From Spisula solida (Eukaryota; Mollusca; Bivalvia; Venerida; Mactridae), in contig OX365948.1 of assembly GCA_947247005.1 (NCBI GenBank), forward strand, positions 54,853,401 to 54,917,400: a stretch of 64,000 bases of DNA, written 5' to 3'. Within the stretch, counting starts at the first letter, position 1. Each line of letters opens with the position of its first letter. Positions 24,130 to 33,780 of the stretch are shown here, piece by piece. The translations under genes were made by a program, and so were the position numbers. The notes under the pieces are model-generated. The model was not told the DNA's origin, made no database searches, and was given only the letters and a program-made list of their open reading frames with translations.

Positions 24130-24600
24130 ATTGAATAATATCTATGCTTTTCAATATCGCTACAATTATATTCATTCATTTCCAGTCTACTGATTGTATT
24201 GATAATTATGCTATCCAAACTTGAATAATTCATAAATGGAATTATCAAATCCAGGCGCTTCGGGGTACTGTTTTAACAAAGCACTTACGGAAATCGTAAA
24301 CATACGATCAAATTTAAATTCTTTATAACATATTTACAATTATAAAATATGGTAAATGGAGCTGCAGTACTAATAATGATTCAGTTACTGAACTCCTACA
24401 AGACAAATCTCTTACCAATTTGCAGTTGTCAAAGAATTATAAAGATTTTAAATTTTAGCGTAACTTTAAGATTTTCGTAAGTGCTTTAATAAACAGTACC
24501 CAGGTGCTGTTCATCAGGAATATTTGACAATCTGTAAAATTCAAACTTGATAGGCTTGATCAGTTGACTCATCATTATTGAGATGTCAAAATAGTGAACA
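24130..24600 (+). repeat. X-family fragment with split ORF2
   Basis: Flanks at 24,200-24,262 (ccaaacttgaataattcataaatgg...aaatccaggcgctt) and 24,502-24,575 (catcaggaatatttgacaatc...gatcagttgactca) together make a copy of ORF2 on the minus strand. It is interrupted by the family G element at 24,263-24,501. The uninterrupted order is seen at 31,560-31,680 and 22,806-22,930. Confidence 0.7.
24263..24501. mobile_element. Family G long-TIR miniature element
   Basis: The left end GGGTACTGTTTTAACAAAGC and the right end are inverted copies over roughly 70 bases, including acttacggaaatcgtaa and aaatttaaattctttataa. The core is about 100 bases. It interrupts an ORF2 copy. The flanks aggcgcttc and aggtgctgt could be a worn 9-base target duplication. 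Long inverted ends plus a 9-base duplication would suit Mutator-like MITEs, but the duplication is imperfect and not confirmed at other copies. Confidence 0.7.
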
Positions 24601-24635
24601 TACCCGTTATTGGTGGTGCATGTTAGGCCGGGTTA

Positions 24636-25095
24636 GGATGGAAACTCTAGGGTAGGGTATGCTATTACAAGAATGATGTTTACTCCAACCAATACAGGCC
24701 CCGATCTCTTGAAGCATCTCAATCTGAGTCGAGATTATTCTTAATTACTATCATGTGTCTTTGAGATAATTTCAATGGGAGGCCAGACTCTGAAAGTTGG
24801 CACCACAAAGCAGATGCATTGTTCTGAGTTTTTTACAGTAAAATATTTTGAGCACAAACTTTATACTCTTGACTCGAGTAAAATCTCAATTTGAGTTGAG
24901 ATTTCTGCTTGAGATCCTTCCGGAGATCGGGGCCAGGTCTCTACATTTATCAACCAATCAAAAGCTTGTCCCTGGTAATATCTAAAACAGCTTTTGTCCC
25001 GCTCATTTTGCGTACCGTACAGAAACAGGGAATCAGTAAACCCTGTCAGGAGTTGGTGTTACTGGAGTTCGACTCTTCAGTGGTAAGGACACAAA
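24636..25095 (+). repeat. Repeat K, filled copy (inverted partner at 62.5 kb)
   Basis: The sequence from ggatggaaactctagggtag to gagttcgactcttcagtgg is the reverse complement of 62,470-62,690. The copy here is interrupted by the 225-base family H element at 24,709-24,933. Other shared blocks are gcgtaccgtacagaaacagg and caatcaaaagcttg. Confidence 0.85.
24709..24933. mobile_element. Family H miniature element, copy 1
   Basis: Begins CCCCGATCTC and ends gagatcggggc. Sub-terminal inverted blocks (gcatctcaatctgagtcgag / ctcaatttgagttgagat) extend the ends to about 40 bases. It is flanked by CAGG at 24,705-24,708 and 24,934-24,937. The uninterrupted target is present at about 62,624-62,632. The second copy is at 52,756-52,999. 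Confidence 0.85.
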
Positions 25096-25107
25096 CAGTG
25101 CCTTAAA

Positions 25108-25327
25108 ACACACAAAACGCCCAATGCCCAACTGAACCAACCGAGCACAGGAAACATAAAACACATAAAGACGCAATGCACAACTAAACAAGCACAGAAC
25201 CGCCCAAGTCCAAGCTGTCGAAAAGTATAATAAATTATTACTAGCTGAATGACCCAGTTTCCACAGCAAAAGGACTATAAATAAATGCCCAGTTTTAGCT
25301 GTCAGAAATCTTAAAACGAAGAAGTCG
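25108..25327 (-). repeat. Family A element, near-twin of 17.1-17.3 kb
   Basis: Reads aatgcccaactgaaccaaccgagcacagg, then aagacgcaatgcacaac and tccaagctgtcgaaaag. It follows 17,090-17,315 almost base for base. The canonical head is missing. Confidence 0.75.
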
Positions 25328-26050
25328 TCATTAGTTTGTACTGTATTCAATCTTCAATTTTTTGATGAAATTCTCTGCAATTGTAACTTTTCTAGCTTTG
25401 ATTAATCAAACGCAGGGTATGTGTGATTACATATTTCTCCATTTTTAAATGACTTGATGACGCATGTACAACCAATGAATTCAAACGACGACATGTATGG
25501 TAATTAAATTTTGTTGTTTTTCTAAATTGATAAATACGAAAAGAAATAATAACAAATTGTGTTAAAGGAAAGTAAGATACACTTTGCGCCAAACGACTTA
25601 TTAAATTTATTTTTTGTAAAATTGAAACAACCTTCACCACTATATATCCGGTTTATGTTTGTTAACGACAATATCAGGGAACGTCCTGAGTCCAAATTAA
25701 CACTTACAATTCCCAGATACTAATGTAATTTGAAACCGTGAAATTTTGAAACTGAAATTTCACCACCGTGCTTTCACATTACTTATAACATTTCCTACTC
25801 GAAGTCTTTATTTACTGACTTAAGATTGACGTTTGCCTTACACGATTACAATGTTGCTGATTTATTCTTGCGCTAAATCATAAATACCCATTGAGTTTGA
25901 CAGTTACTACCATTACCATTGCAGCAGAATGAATGTGCCGTTAACCGTCATGATAGATTGTTCTAAACAAATACAACATTTAATTTCATTATCTGAATGG
26001 CAGTATTCAATGTTATTGAGGAGAAAGCTATATTATATTTAAGTTATATT

Positions 26051-26681
26051 TAAGCTACGATATCCCAGAGCGAGACACCCGCGGCTCTAAACTACAATAA
26101 CCCTGAGTGAGACATCCGCGGTTGTAAGCTACGATAACCCTGAGTTAGGCATCCGATGTTCTAAGCTATGCTAACCCTGAGTGAGGCATCCGCGGTTCTA
26201 AGCTATGATAACCCTGATCGAGACATCCGCGGTTCTAACTTACGATAACCCTGAGCGAGACATCATCGGTTATAAGCTACGATAACCCTGAGCGAGACAT
26301 CATCGGTTATAAGCTACGATATCCCTGAGCGAGACATCATCGGTTATAAGCTACGATAACCCTGATCGAGACATCATCGGTTATAAGCTACGATAACCCT
26401 GATCGAGACATCAGCGGTAATAAGCTACGATAACCCTGAGCGAGACATCCGCGGTTCTAAGCTACGATAACCCTGAGCGAGACATCAGCGGTAATAAGCT
26501 ACGATAACCCTGAGCGAGACATCCGCGGTTCTAAGCTACGATAACCCTGAGCGAGACATCATCGGTTATAAGCTACGATAACCCTGATCGAGACCTCATC
26601 GGTTATAAGCTACGATAACCCTGAGCGAGACATCTGCGGTTATAAGCTACGATAACCCTGAGCGAGACATCCGCGGTTATA
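26051..26681 (+). repeat. 37-bp minisatellite, 17 units
   Basis: The unit is aagctacgataaccctgagc followed by gagacatccgcggttct. Seventeen head-to-tail units, all 37 bases. Unit ends fall into three main types: cgcggttct, atcggttat and agcggtaat. The first four units are the most diverged. Units 6-9 are all of the second type, and units 10-13 alternate third/first/third/first, showing block duplication inside the array. Confidence 0.95.
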
Positions 26682-26999
26682 AATGTTCTGCTTCACTACG
26701 AGTACTGGACTGAGTATTGAGATTTATATAACTGTATAACAAACGATTGGACTGTGTTACCATACACGTCGTCGTCTGCAACTGTGAGCAAATTTCTGTA
26801 TTAATGTGTCTAAACAATACCAATATCAGACTGTCTGTATAGCAATAGCACGTAGCTGATAATCAAGTGTGGACACGTATTGCTTAGAAATACAATGATT
26901 TCTTGTGATTTGCCATAAATTCAAAGGACCATGAATCATTCACGTTATACAATCAATATAATAAAATATAAGTTGGTTAAGATCTAAAATGTATTCTTT

Positions 27000-27480
27000 G
27001 AATAATATTCTGAACACTTTCTTAAAGCATCATCGTCTTACAAGAAAGCGAGATAAATGGTTTGAAGCCTGAAATAAATGAGAATATTTGCAGTTATAGC
27101 AACAAGTTACGGTTATGTCGCTGGCTAAGAATTAAAAGTGCTACTTACGACCTTATACGACTCGTATATATTTGAAATCTGCATCACGAGGCGCTTCGTA
27201 TGCGCCTATTTGCATGAAAATCGGAACCGGTCATGTTGACCAAACCGAAGTTTAAAAAGCTTATTTTTCCATAAGTAAAGAATGGTTTTCAGACAGTTTT
27301 TGCTTATTTTCTCAAAATTTAATTTTGTACTTACGACCTTCTAATTCTAAGCCAGCGATGTGTTCACCCCTATCATGTTTCTTCTTTTATTTTTTTTACT
27401 GAATTGTTTATGTCTGAACTTGGGGAGACAATACCAAATTCAATAGTTTTGGCGACGGCGGTTATCCAAGACTCATGGCG
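27000..27480 (+). pseudogene. X ORF1 remnant split by a transposon
   Basis: The left part (ttgaataatattctgaacac...gagaatatttgcagttatagc) and right part (tgtgttcacccctatc...ttttggcgacggcggttatcc) match X3 30,926-31,180. The frame is broken by stops and by the family B insertion at 27,119-27,357. Confidence 0.6.
27119..27357. mobile_element. Family B miniature element, complete
   Basis: Left end CGCTGGCTAAGAATTA and right end taattctaagccagcg are inverted repeats. The similarity extends into tacttacgacc blocks on both sides. Flanking ATGT at 27,115-27,118 and 27,358-27,361 is a 4-base target duplication. The empty site, a single ATGT, is seen in X3 at about 31,078-31,084 and in X4 near 23,670. 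Confidence 0.9.
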
Positions 27481-27979
27481 AGTCTGACATTATAAAATGG
27501 GGATAGGAACTGCTCATTTTGGTGGAGAAATGAATATCTCAAATCAGATTTTCGAGTTTAAAGTTATAATTCAGAAGCATGCAGCATGGCTACACATAGT
27601 AGATATGCATTCTGATTTCTAATAGTCATTGCATCCGGAGTGGACTTATAATCTGTCAGTCCGTCCGATCGTCAACAATCTGGATCTTGACATAACGCAA
27701 ACAGTTTCCAAGTTAGTTTATGAAACTTGGTATGCGGATAGGGGACAATCAGGGAATGATGCACGTCTAAAATATCTTTATTCTGACAAAAAATGTGGTT
27801 GCTACATAGGAAAATGACCATCAATTACTACCGTTGTTTGTCTCTCCTTTAAAACAATTGCTCCTGTACTCCAGTGACAATGTTTTGTGGACGTAATTTG
27901 ATATTCGTTATCGGAACAAGTGTGTGCATTCGCTTCCAAACTTCTAATGGTAATGATATCCAAACTTGATTCATTTTTA

Positions 27980-28090
27980 GATGAAATTATCAAATCCCGT
28001 TGCTTCTTGTACCGTTCGGGAATATATTTGACATGCTCTATAATTCAACATGCATATACGTTATCAGTTGACTTACTATTATGGAAATTT
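27980..28090 (-). pseudogene. X ORF2 remnant, frameshifted
   Basis: The minus strand matches ORF2 nucleotides (agtcaactgata...gaatta...tcaaatat...gatttgataatttcat). It carries an extra base and in-frame stops. Confidence 0.5.
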
Positions 28091-28219
28091 CAAAGTATTT
28101 CGTTATTTATGGTGCAAAGTACAGATAAATTGATGGTTTAGTTTATGGTTAGTATAAATGTGAAACATAAAACTGCTGAATGCAAATGATAGATATTGAG
28201 AGAGATTGGTTTGACATAA

Positions 28220-28435
28220 GGGTACTGTTTTATCAAAGCATTTAAGAAATTCTCTAAAGTTGCGATAAAATTTAAATTCTTTGTGACTGATATTGTTTGT
28301 AGGAGTTCATCAACTGAATCATTTTTAGTACTGCAGCTTCATTTACCACACTTTCTTACTCTAAACAAATTATAAAGAATTTAAATTAGATCGTAAGTTT
28401 ACGATTTCCGTAAGTGCTTTGATAAAACAGTACCC
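28220..28435. mobile_element. Family G long-TIR miniature element
   Basis: Left end GGGTACTGTTTTATCAAAGC and right end gctttgataaaacagtaccc are near-perfect inverses. The inner ends share aaatttaaattctttg and its inverse. The core contains a tactgcagctt block shared in inverted orientation with the 24.26 kb copy. Confidence 0.8.
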
Positions 28436-28450
28436 TCGTGCGTAACAACT

Positions 28451-28620
28451 AAAAAAAAGATAATAGATAATCGGACAGGGAAGACGGCACTCAACTTAAA
28501 CAGCCGAGCACAGAAAACATAAAAACATCACATACCACAATTACACAGCACAATGTCCAACACTACATATAGTCGAGTCTATGACAAAAAGGCAGAGAAA
28601 ATGCCCAACACAACTACAAA
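28451..28620 (-). repeat. Family A element
   Basis: Begins aaaaaagataatagataatcgg, then acagggaagacggcactcaac, ttaaacagccgagcacag, and cagcacaatgtccaacac. The junction lies 16 bases beyond a family G element. Confidence 0.75.
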
Positions 28621-29165
28621 ATCACGACATTCCACACCGAAAGTCTATCGCCTCAGTCAGTCAAACTAAACCGTAGTAAAAGCCAGGTGACAAGAATATA
28701 ACAAACGGACGGCAAACATCATTAGGAAAACCTACAACAGATAAATTGTACATGCTTTTATAAAAAATACGAAGCAGCCCACTGCTGGGCAACGTCATTG
28801 TTCCCTTCTCGGTGTCCCCCGTCTTTCATCCTTCGGTGGATGTGACATTTATCCCTATGTTGGTCATTTCCTTTTCTTCTTCAAGGGACATAAATTGGCA
28901 TGCACTTTTAATGTCATTTGCTTATTACCGCAATGTGTCATTCGAACGTACATGGGCAAGTAAAGACGAACCTGTATAAACCGATTTATGTTTCAACCCT
29001 TATTACGCGATGAAGTCTGTCCTGGTGTGTTTCGCTTCACATATACCTGTCCGTGAAAAGTGACATAGCCCATCTACAAAACATATTTGAATGTCAAAAT
29101 ATGTATATATATGCGGTAATGGACGCTTTTCAGCTTTTCATGGACCTGTGTTTCGCATGCTACAT
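28621..29165. other. Spacer, no gene recognised
   Basis: No repeated block or credible frame was identified. The cttctcggtgtcccccgtc stretch is relatively GC-rich but has no recognisable motif. Confidence 0.45.
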
Positions 29166-29909
29166 TTTGTGTACTATTACACCGCCATACTCCTATGGGG
29201 GCATCCATTCGACCATTTATGCTTGAATCAAATCTTCTCTTCTTAAATGAAATCAACCGACGACATGTAAGATGTTTAAAATTTGCTGTTTTTCTAAATT
29301 AATGAATACGAGAACAAACTTAAAATTTGATTAGAGGGAAGAAAGACATAGCTTGCGTCTTAGTTAGTATTGAATAAAGTATAATCGAATCCTCATGCTC
29401 TGCAGGTTTATGTAAACGCCAATATCATTTACTGTAGATTCATTTGCGTGTAAATGTATGGTACATGTATGTTCCTCGTTTGAGGACATAGGAATATACA
29501 TCGTAAGAATCTAAGTCGGGACTGTCCCAGAAACGTTCTTGATAAAGTCACACTAAAAAGCCAGATAAAAGTCTTATATGAACTTGTGAAATTTTGAAAT
29601 TGAGATTTCCTTGCCGGCATCTCGTATGTTTAACATTAAATATGGCATTTTCGTCTCCGCGTGATGATTTATTCTTACATAATTCTGACGTTTGGTCTTA
29701 CACGAGTATTTTGTTGATTGTTTAATCGGGCACTACATCGTAAATTTTCATTGAGTTTGACAGTAATCATCATTACCATTGCAGCGGAATGGATGTGCTG
29801 TACATTTGTTTAATGTCACAATAAATTGTTCAAAACAAATAAAGCACTTAATTTAATTATCTAAATGGCAGTAAAGTCTTATTCCGGAGAAATCCAATCT
29901 ATAAAGATA

Positions 29910-30195
29910 AAGCTACGATAACCCTGAGCGAGAGTTCCGCGTTTCTAAGCTACGGTAACCCTGAGCGATACATTTCATCCGCAAATCTAAGCTACGATAC
30001 TACGGATAGCCATGAGGGAGAGTTCTGCAAGTCTAAGCTACGATAACCATGAGCGAGTGTTCCGCTTTTCTAAGCTTCGATAACCCTGAGCGAAACATTC
30101 GCGGTTCTTAGCTACTATACGGTAACCGTAAGCTAGACAATACATCCGCAGTTCTAAGCTACGAGAACACTGAGCGATACACCATCGGTTCTTAA
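29910..30195 (+). repeat. 37-bp-type minisatellite, 7 irregular units
   Basis: Same unit family as 26,051-26,681 (aagctacgataaccctgagc...), but seven units of unequal length (37 to about 47 bases) with inserted segments such as tactacgga. It is much more eroded than the X2 array. Confidence 0.85.
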
Positions 30196-30401
30196 TATTT
30201 AACATTGTTTTGTTTATATATGAGTACATGTACATTGCAGGAACATTTGAAATCAAACCTTTAACTGTAACCTGGCATAGCGAGTGATATAACAGTAGTA
30301 AGCAATTAGGCTGTGTTACCATATACGTCATTAATTGTCTGCAACTGTGAGCAAATTTCTGTATTAATGTATCGAACACAACAAATGTCAGTCTGTCATT
30401 T

Positions 30402-30538
30402 TTTCAGTTTTGTGTTGGGAATTATGACGTATGTTTAGTCTGTGTGTGTGGTTTTTTTGTGGGTTCTTTTTGTGCCTTTAGTGCTCGCCTGTTTCTGTTT
30501 AGTGCAGCCTTCCCTTTCCGATTGTACATTATCTTTTA
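30402..30538 (+). repeat. Family A insertion in X3
   Basis: Contains ttcagttttgtgttgggaat...gtgctcgcctgtttctg...ccctttccgattgtacattatc. X2 (about 26,835) and X4 (about 23,975) lack it at the homologous position. Confidence 0.7.
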
Positions 30539-30573
30539 GCACGCTTTATTGGTGAGTAAAGGTCGACACATAT

Positions 30574-30793
30574 CTGGCTTCGGATTAGCAGGCTCATTCA
30601 TATTTGAAATCTGCATCTTGATGCGCTACTGATGAGCCTATTTTCATGAAAATCGGACGTGGCCATGTTGACCAAACTGAAGTTTAAAAAGCATGTTTTT
30701 TCCATAAGTGAAGAGTAGTTTTCAGACAATTTGTTTTCTTGTTTTCTCAAAATATTATTTTTGTACTTACGACCTTCTAATTCTAAGCCAGCG
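30574..30793. mobile_element. Family B miniature element in X3
   Basis: The left end starts ctggcttcggatta and the right end is taattctaagccagcg. ATAT flanks both sides (30,570-30,573 and 30,794-30,797). The interior closely follows 27,119-27,357. X4 has flanking homology on both sides (ggtgagtaaaggtcgaca; cttcaaaggacaatga) without the element. Confidence 0.85.
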
Positions 30794-30925
30794 ATATGTT
30801 GTAGCATATAATACTTTTACAAAATCTTCAATTTATTGTAACTTCAAAGGACAATGAAGCATTCATATTATGCAATCAATATGATGAAAGAAACATAGTT
30901 GGTAAAAACCTCAAATTTATTGGTT

Positions 30926-31392
30926 GAAGAATATTTTCAATAATTTTCTTAAGAACCATCGTCCTAAAAGAAAGCTTGTTAAGTGGTGTGACGCCTCTCT
31001 ATTCATATCGGTCCTTATCGGAACAGGAAATAAATGAGAATATTTGCATCAAAGGCAGTTACGACAATAAGTTATGGATATGTGTTCACCTCTATAATAT
31101 TTGTTCTTTGTCTGAATTGTTTATCTCTGAATTTGGGGGATTCAATACCAAATTTAATAGCTTTGGCGACGGTTGTTATCCAAAGCTTACGGCAATACTG
31201 ACATTAACAAACGCAACGAGGACTTTTCTATTTATCATATTAGTAAAGAAATAAATGTCTCAGATAAGATTTTCAAGTTAAAAGTAATTATTCAGTTCAG
31301 GAGAATTCGGGAGAGTTACAACATGCCAACTCGATTCAGCATTGTGAAGACAAAGTATGGAGTAGTCGAAATATATTTCGAAACTAATAACT
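30926..31392 (+). other. X ORF1 copy, frameshifted (unknown peptide)
   Basis: The frame LKNIFNNFLKNHRPKRKLVK shifts near 31,015 into EINENICIKGSYDNKLWICV, then SLSELFISEFGGFNTKFNSF. A second shift near 31,190 leads into DINKRNEDFSIYHISKEINV and a TGA at 31,392-31,394. The reading is therefore a relic unless introns explain the shifts. No known domain is recognised. Confidence 0.3.
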
Positions 31393-31483
31393 GAGTCACA
31401 TTGCATCAGGTCTTATTTCGGAATGAGTTTTGCATCTAACTAACGAATCCAAATAACCATTAATGGCTTCGGTTTTCAGAACA

Positions 31484-31765
31484 CTAGGGATGGCTCTCTT
31501 TAATACACTTGCTATGTGAATACATTCGTTTCAAAATATTTGATGATATCAATGTAGGTTCCAAAATTGAATCATTTATAAACGAAATTATCAAATCCAA
31601 GCGATTCCTATTCCACTCATCTGGAATATTTGACAATCTGTATAATTCAAATTTGATATGCCGTATCAGTTGATTCACTTTTATGGAAATTTCAAAATAT
31701 TTGTTATTTATGGCGCAAGTTCTAGATAACTTGATGGGTAGTCTACGTGAAACTTTAACGTGAAA
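31484..31765 (-). other. X ORF2, longest copy (unknown peptide)
   Basis: The minus strand is open upstream of the GTG at 31,678 to about 31,765 (RLPIKLSRTCAINNKYFEIS), then IKVNQLIRHIKFELYRLSNI, PDEWNRNRLDLIISFINDSI, ending at 31,484. It is hydrophilic, helix-prone and contains no cysteine-rich or zinc motif. It is convergent with ORF1. Four copies of the core exist in the window; two are broken. It could be an exon of a multicopy gene or part of a non-autonomous element. Confidence 0.3.
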
Positions 31766-31824
31766 TACAAAACTACTGCAAACAAAATTATAGATAATTA
31801 GGAAGATTGTTTTTCTAAATTATG

Positions 31825-32032
31825 GTTTATTTAGCTTTCTGACAGCTGGGACATGGATATTCGATGTTTTGACTGCTGAAACTGGGCTATAAGTGGTTAA
31901 GTTTAATTTCTCGTTCAGTTATGTGTCGGGCATTGTGCCGTGTGATTGTGGTATGTGATGTTTTTATGTTTTCTGTGCTCAGATGGTGAAGTTAAGTGCT
32001 TCCTTTCCTGTCCAATTTTCTATTATATTTTT
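31825..32032 (+). repeat. Family A insertion, full length
   Basis: Runs from agctttctgacagctgggac to ctgtccaattttctattatatt. X4 lacks it: near 22,650-22,690 the two flanks (gataattaggcagatta; tgtacgttagtattattcgg, minus strand) lie together. Confidence 0.8.
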
Positions 32033-32237
32033 ATACATGTATGTACGTATTATTTGGACATATTAACAAAGTCTGTATCTACTCTCCCTCTACCTCCCTA
32101 TTTACCTTGGCTTTCTATGTACATTTGGTGGATGTGAATAAAGTACACATTATTTCTTGTGATGTTTGTTTTATCTATTCAGATAAACGAAGCAGGATTC
32201 CATTAGAGTCCTTTGCATTTTATTGCAATGGTTAATA

Positions 32238-32357
32238 TAGATTTGCACGGATCATTTTCTCGTTCGGATATGTTTTGGTCATCGTGCCTTGTATGTTTGC
32301 ATGTTTTCTGTGCTCGACTGGTTAAGTTGAGTGCAGCCTTCCTTATATTATCTTTAT
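32238..32357 (+). repeat. Family A, 3' part
   Basis: Contains ttctcgttcggatatgttttgg, ttttctgtgctcgactgg and ttaagttgagtgcagccttcc, then tatattatcttta. The 5' half is missing. Confidence 0.65.
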
Positions 32358-32757
32358 GTATATATAGACTTGCATATGAGCATGTAAATACGATCCTAAA
32401 CAATCGTTACAGATCATACTATATAGACAAAGGAACATAAAATACATGCCATTATCGCATGCGTTACTAAATATAGTAACACAATTGCACTGTATTTTAA
32501 CTGATATATAGCCTAATGTGCCAAATATCAATATTTGGCCCTCTTTCTGTGTGTCAAAATTCCGTATTGAGGTTGTATCCGGTCAATTCGGTAGCGACGC
32601 GCGTACGTAACGTACACAGACATTATGTGACGTCATTAGCACGCATGAATGAAATTGAAGGTTTTGACTGTTTTGCAGCTCTGGAAAAGTTACATCCGTG
32701 TGTGTTGTGTTATCTCACATTTAAAAAAATCATTGGAGTTGAACATACGCGATAAAA

Positions 32758-32889
32758 ATGTTATAAAACAGGGCCGTAAGTCGATATTTGGATACTAAAT
32801 GGCACTCGGGCTAAAACCCTCGAGCCAATACCTACCGACCTAGTATGCCAATATCGACTTAATGCCGGCCGGTACTGTGTAATAACATA
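32758..32889. mobile_element. Foldback element, ~130 bp
   Basis: The left arm (gttataaaacagggccg, gtaagtcgatatttggatac) and the inverse of the right arm (gttattacacagtaccg, attaagtcgatattggcatac) pair over about 50 bases with some mismatches. The centre, ctcgggctaaaaccctcgag, is also nearly self-complementary. The whole unit would fold into one long hairpin. A single copy is seen here. Confidence 0.65.
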
Positions 32890-33114
32890 TACTTATTTCA
32901 TGGTTTACTTACACGTGGTAATAAATCCAACAGTTGAAGAAGTTGAATATTAGGTTTAATAAAGCAAATTTTATTAACCAAATCCTGTTTTAAATTACCC
33001 TTATCACCGTTTACAAGCACATCGTACGCGTTGACAAATTAAAGTATGACCTGGCTATGTTACACATTTAGCAATCTGTTGATTATTACATCATCATATT
33101 CCTTAGAGGGCATT

Positions 33115-33390
33115 AAAGCATCCTTTCATTTAATTCAAATCTTGAATTTTCGATGAAATGTTCTGAAATTGAAGCCTTTCTTGCTTTGATTAATCAAACG
33201 CAATTTATGTTTGATTATTTTTCTCTGGAGGTTTCTTGACATGATAATGTAACCCATGAATTCAAACGACAACATGTAAGGCGTTTCATTTTTGTACTTA
33301 ATTAATGAATACGAGAACAATTTTGCAAATTGGATTAGAGCAAGGAAAATACTGCGTGCGTCCTATCTCTTATAAAACACAATTTTAAAT
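33115..33390 (+). repeat. Module E in U1
   Basis: Contains cttgctttgattaatcaaac, gattatttttctctggaggtt and ccatgaattcaaacgac, then attaatgaatacgagaac. Also found at 42,030-42,290 (U2), 25,345-25,600 (X2), 29,240-29,370 (X3) and 21,840-21,960 (inverted). Confidence 0.75.
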
Positions 33391-33561
33391 ACCGGTAACA
33401 GCAGAAGTGTCTTTTTAACATGATATTTCGCATCGACCATAGACAAATGATTCTTTAACAAAGACTAATTTCCTATTGTTCTGTTCGAATTATTACCACG
33501 TACAAAAAGTGCGTGAAATATACATGTATATCATCTAGGTACCTTTTTGAATATACTGTGG

Positions 33562-33780
33562 TTAACTAGGTCATTCAGCTTTATAGCAGCTAGGACTTGG
33601 ACTTAAGAGGTGTTGACAGCTGAAAATTGGGCTTTCAGTGGTTAAGTTAATTTTCTCGTTCAGTTCTGTGTGTATTTTGTCGTGTAGTTGTGGTATACTT
33701 GTATTATGTTTTTATGTTTTCTATGCTCGGCTGGTTAAATAGATTGCTGCCTTCTCTGTCCAATTTTCGATTATATTTTT
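33562..33780 (+). repeat. Family A element shared by U1 and U2
   Basis: Begins taactaggtcattcagc and ends ctgtccaattttcgattatat. It sits at the same position as the U2 copy at 42,500-42,709, so it predates the tandem duplication. Confidence 0.8.

Larger units (their letters stand above)
25340..28440 (+). repeat. X-family block X2
   Basis: Order: module E (25,345-25,600), the common flank (25,730-26,040), the 37-bp minisatellite (26,051-26,681), the post-array segment (26,740-26,850), ORF1 remnants (27,000-27,480) interrupted by a family B element, an ORF2 remnant on the minus strand (27,980-28,090), and a family G element (28,220-28,435). X3 has the same order without family G. Confidence 0.8.
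29170..32165 (+). repeat. X-family block X3
   Basis: Order: a block shared with the start of U1/U2 (attacaccgccatactcctatgg), module E (29,240-29,370), the common flank (29,580-29,905), a short 37-bp-type array (29,910-30,195), the post-array segment (30,230-30,400), a family A insertion, a family B insertion, ORF1 (30,926-31,392), ORF2 on the minus strand (31,484-31,765), a second family A insertion, and an end block (32,038-32,165) matching X4 22,500-22,660. Confidence 0.8.

Noticed and set aside
26051..26681. CRISPR-like regular repeat
   Set aside because: Units are contiguous without unique spacers, in eukaryotic DNA; it is a minisatellite.
28220..28435. Exact target duplication for the family G copy at 28.2 kb
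   Set aside because: Flanks ttgacataa and tcgtgcgta do not match well at any length from 2 to 10, so no duplication is claimed there.
30038..30379. 113-codon minus-strand frame
   Set aside because: It covers the irregular 37-bp array and post-array flank. The regular array in X2 has no equivalent frame, and no ATG or motif supports it.
23571..31392. X ORF1 as a functional gene family
   Set aside because: Copies have frameshifts, stops, a transposon insertion and far more replacement than silent changes. I keep them only as relics.
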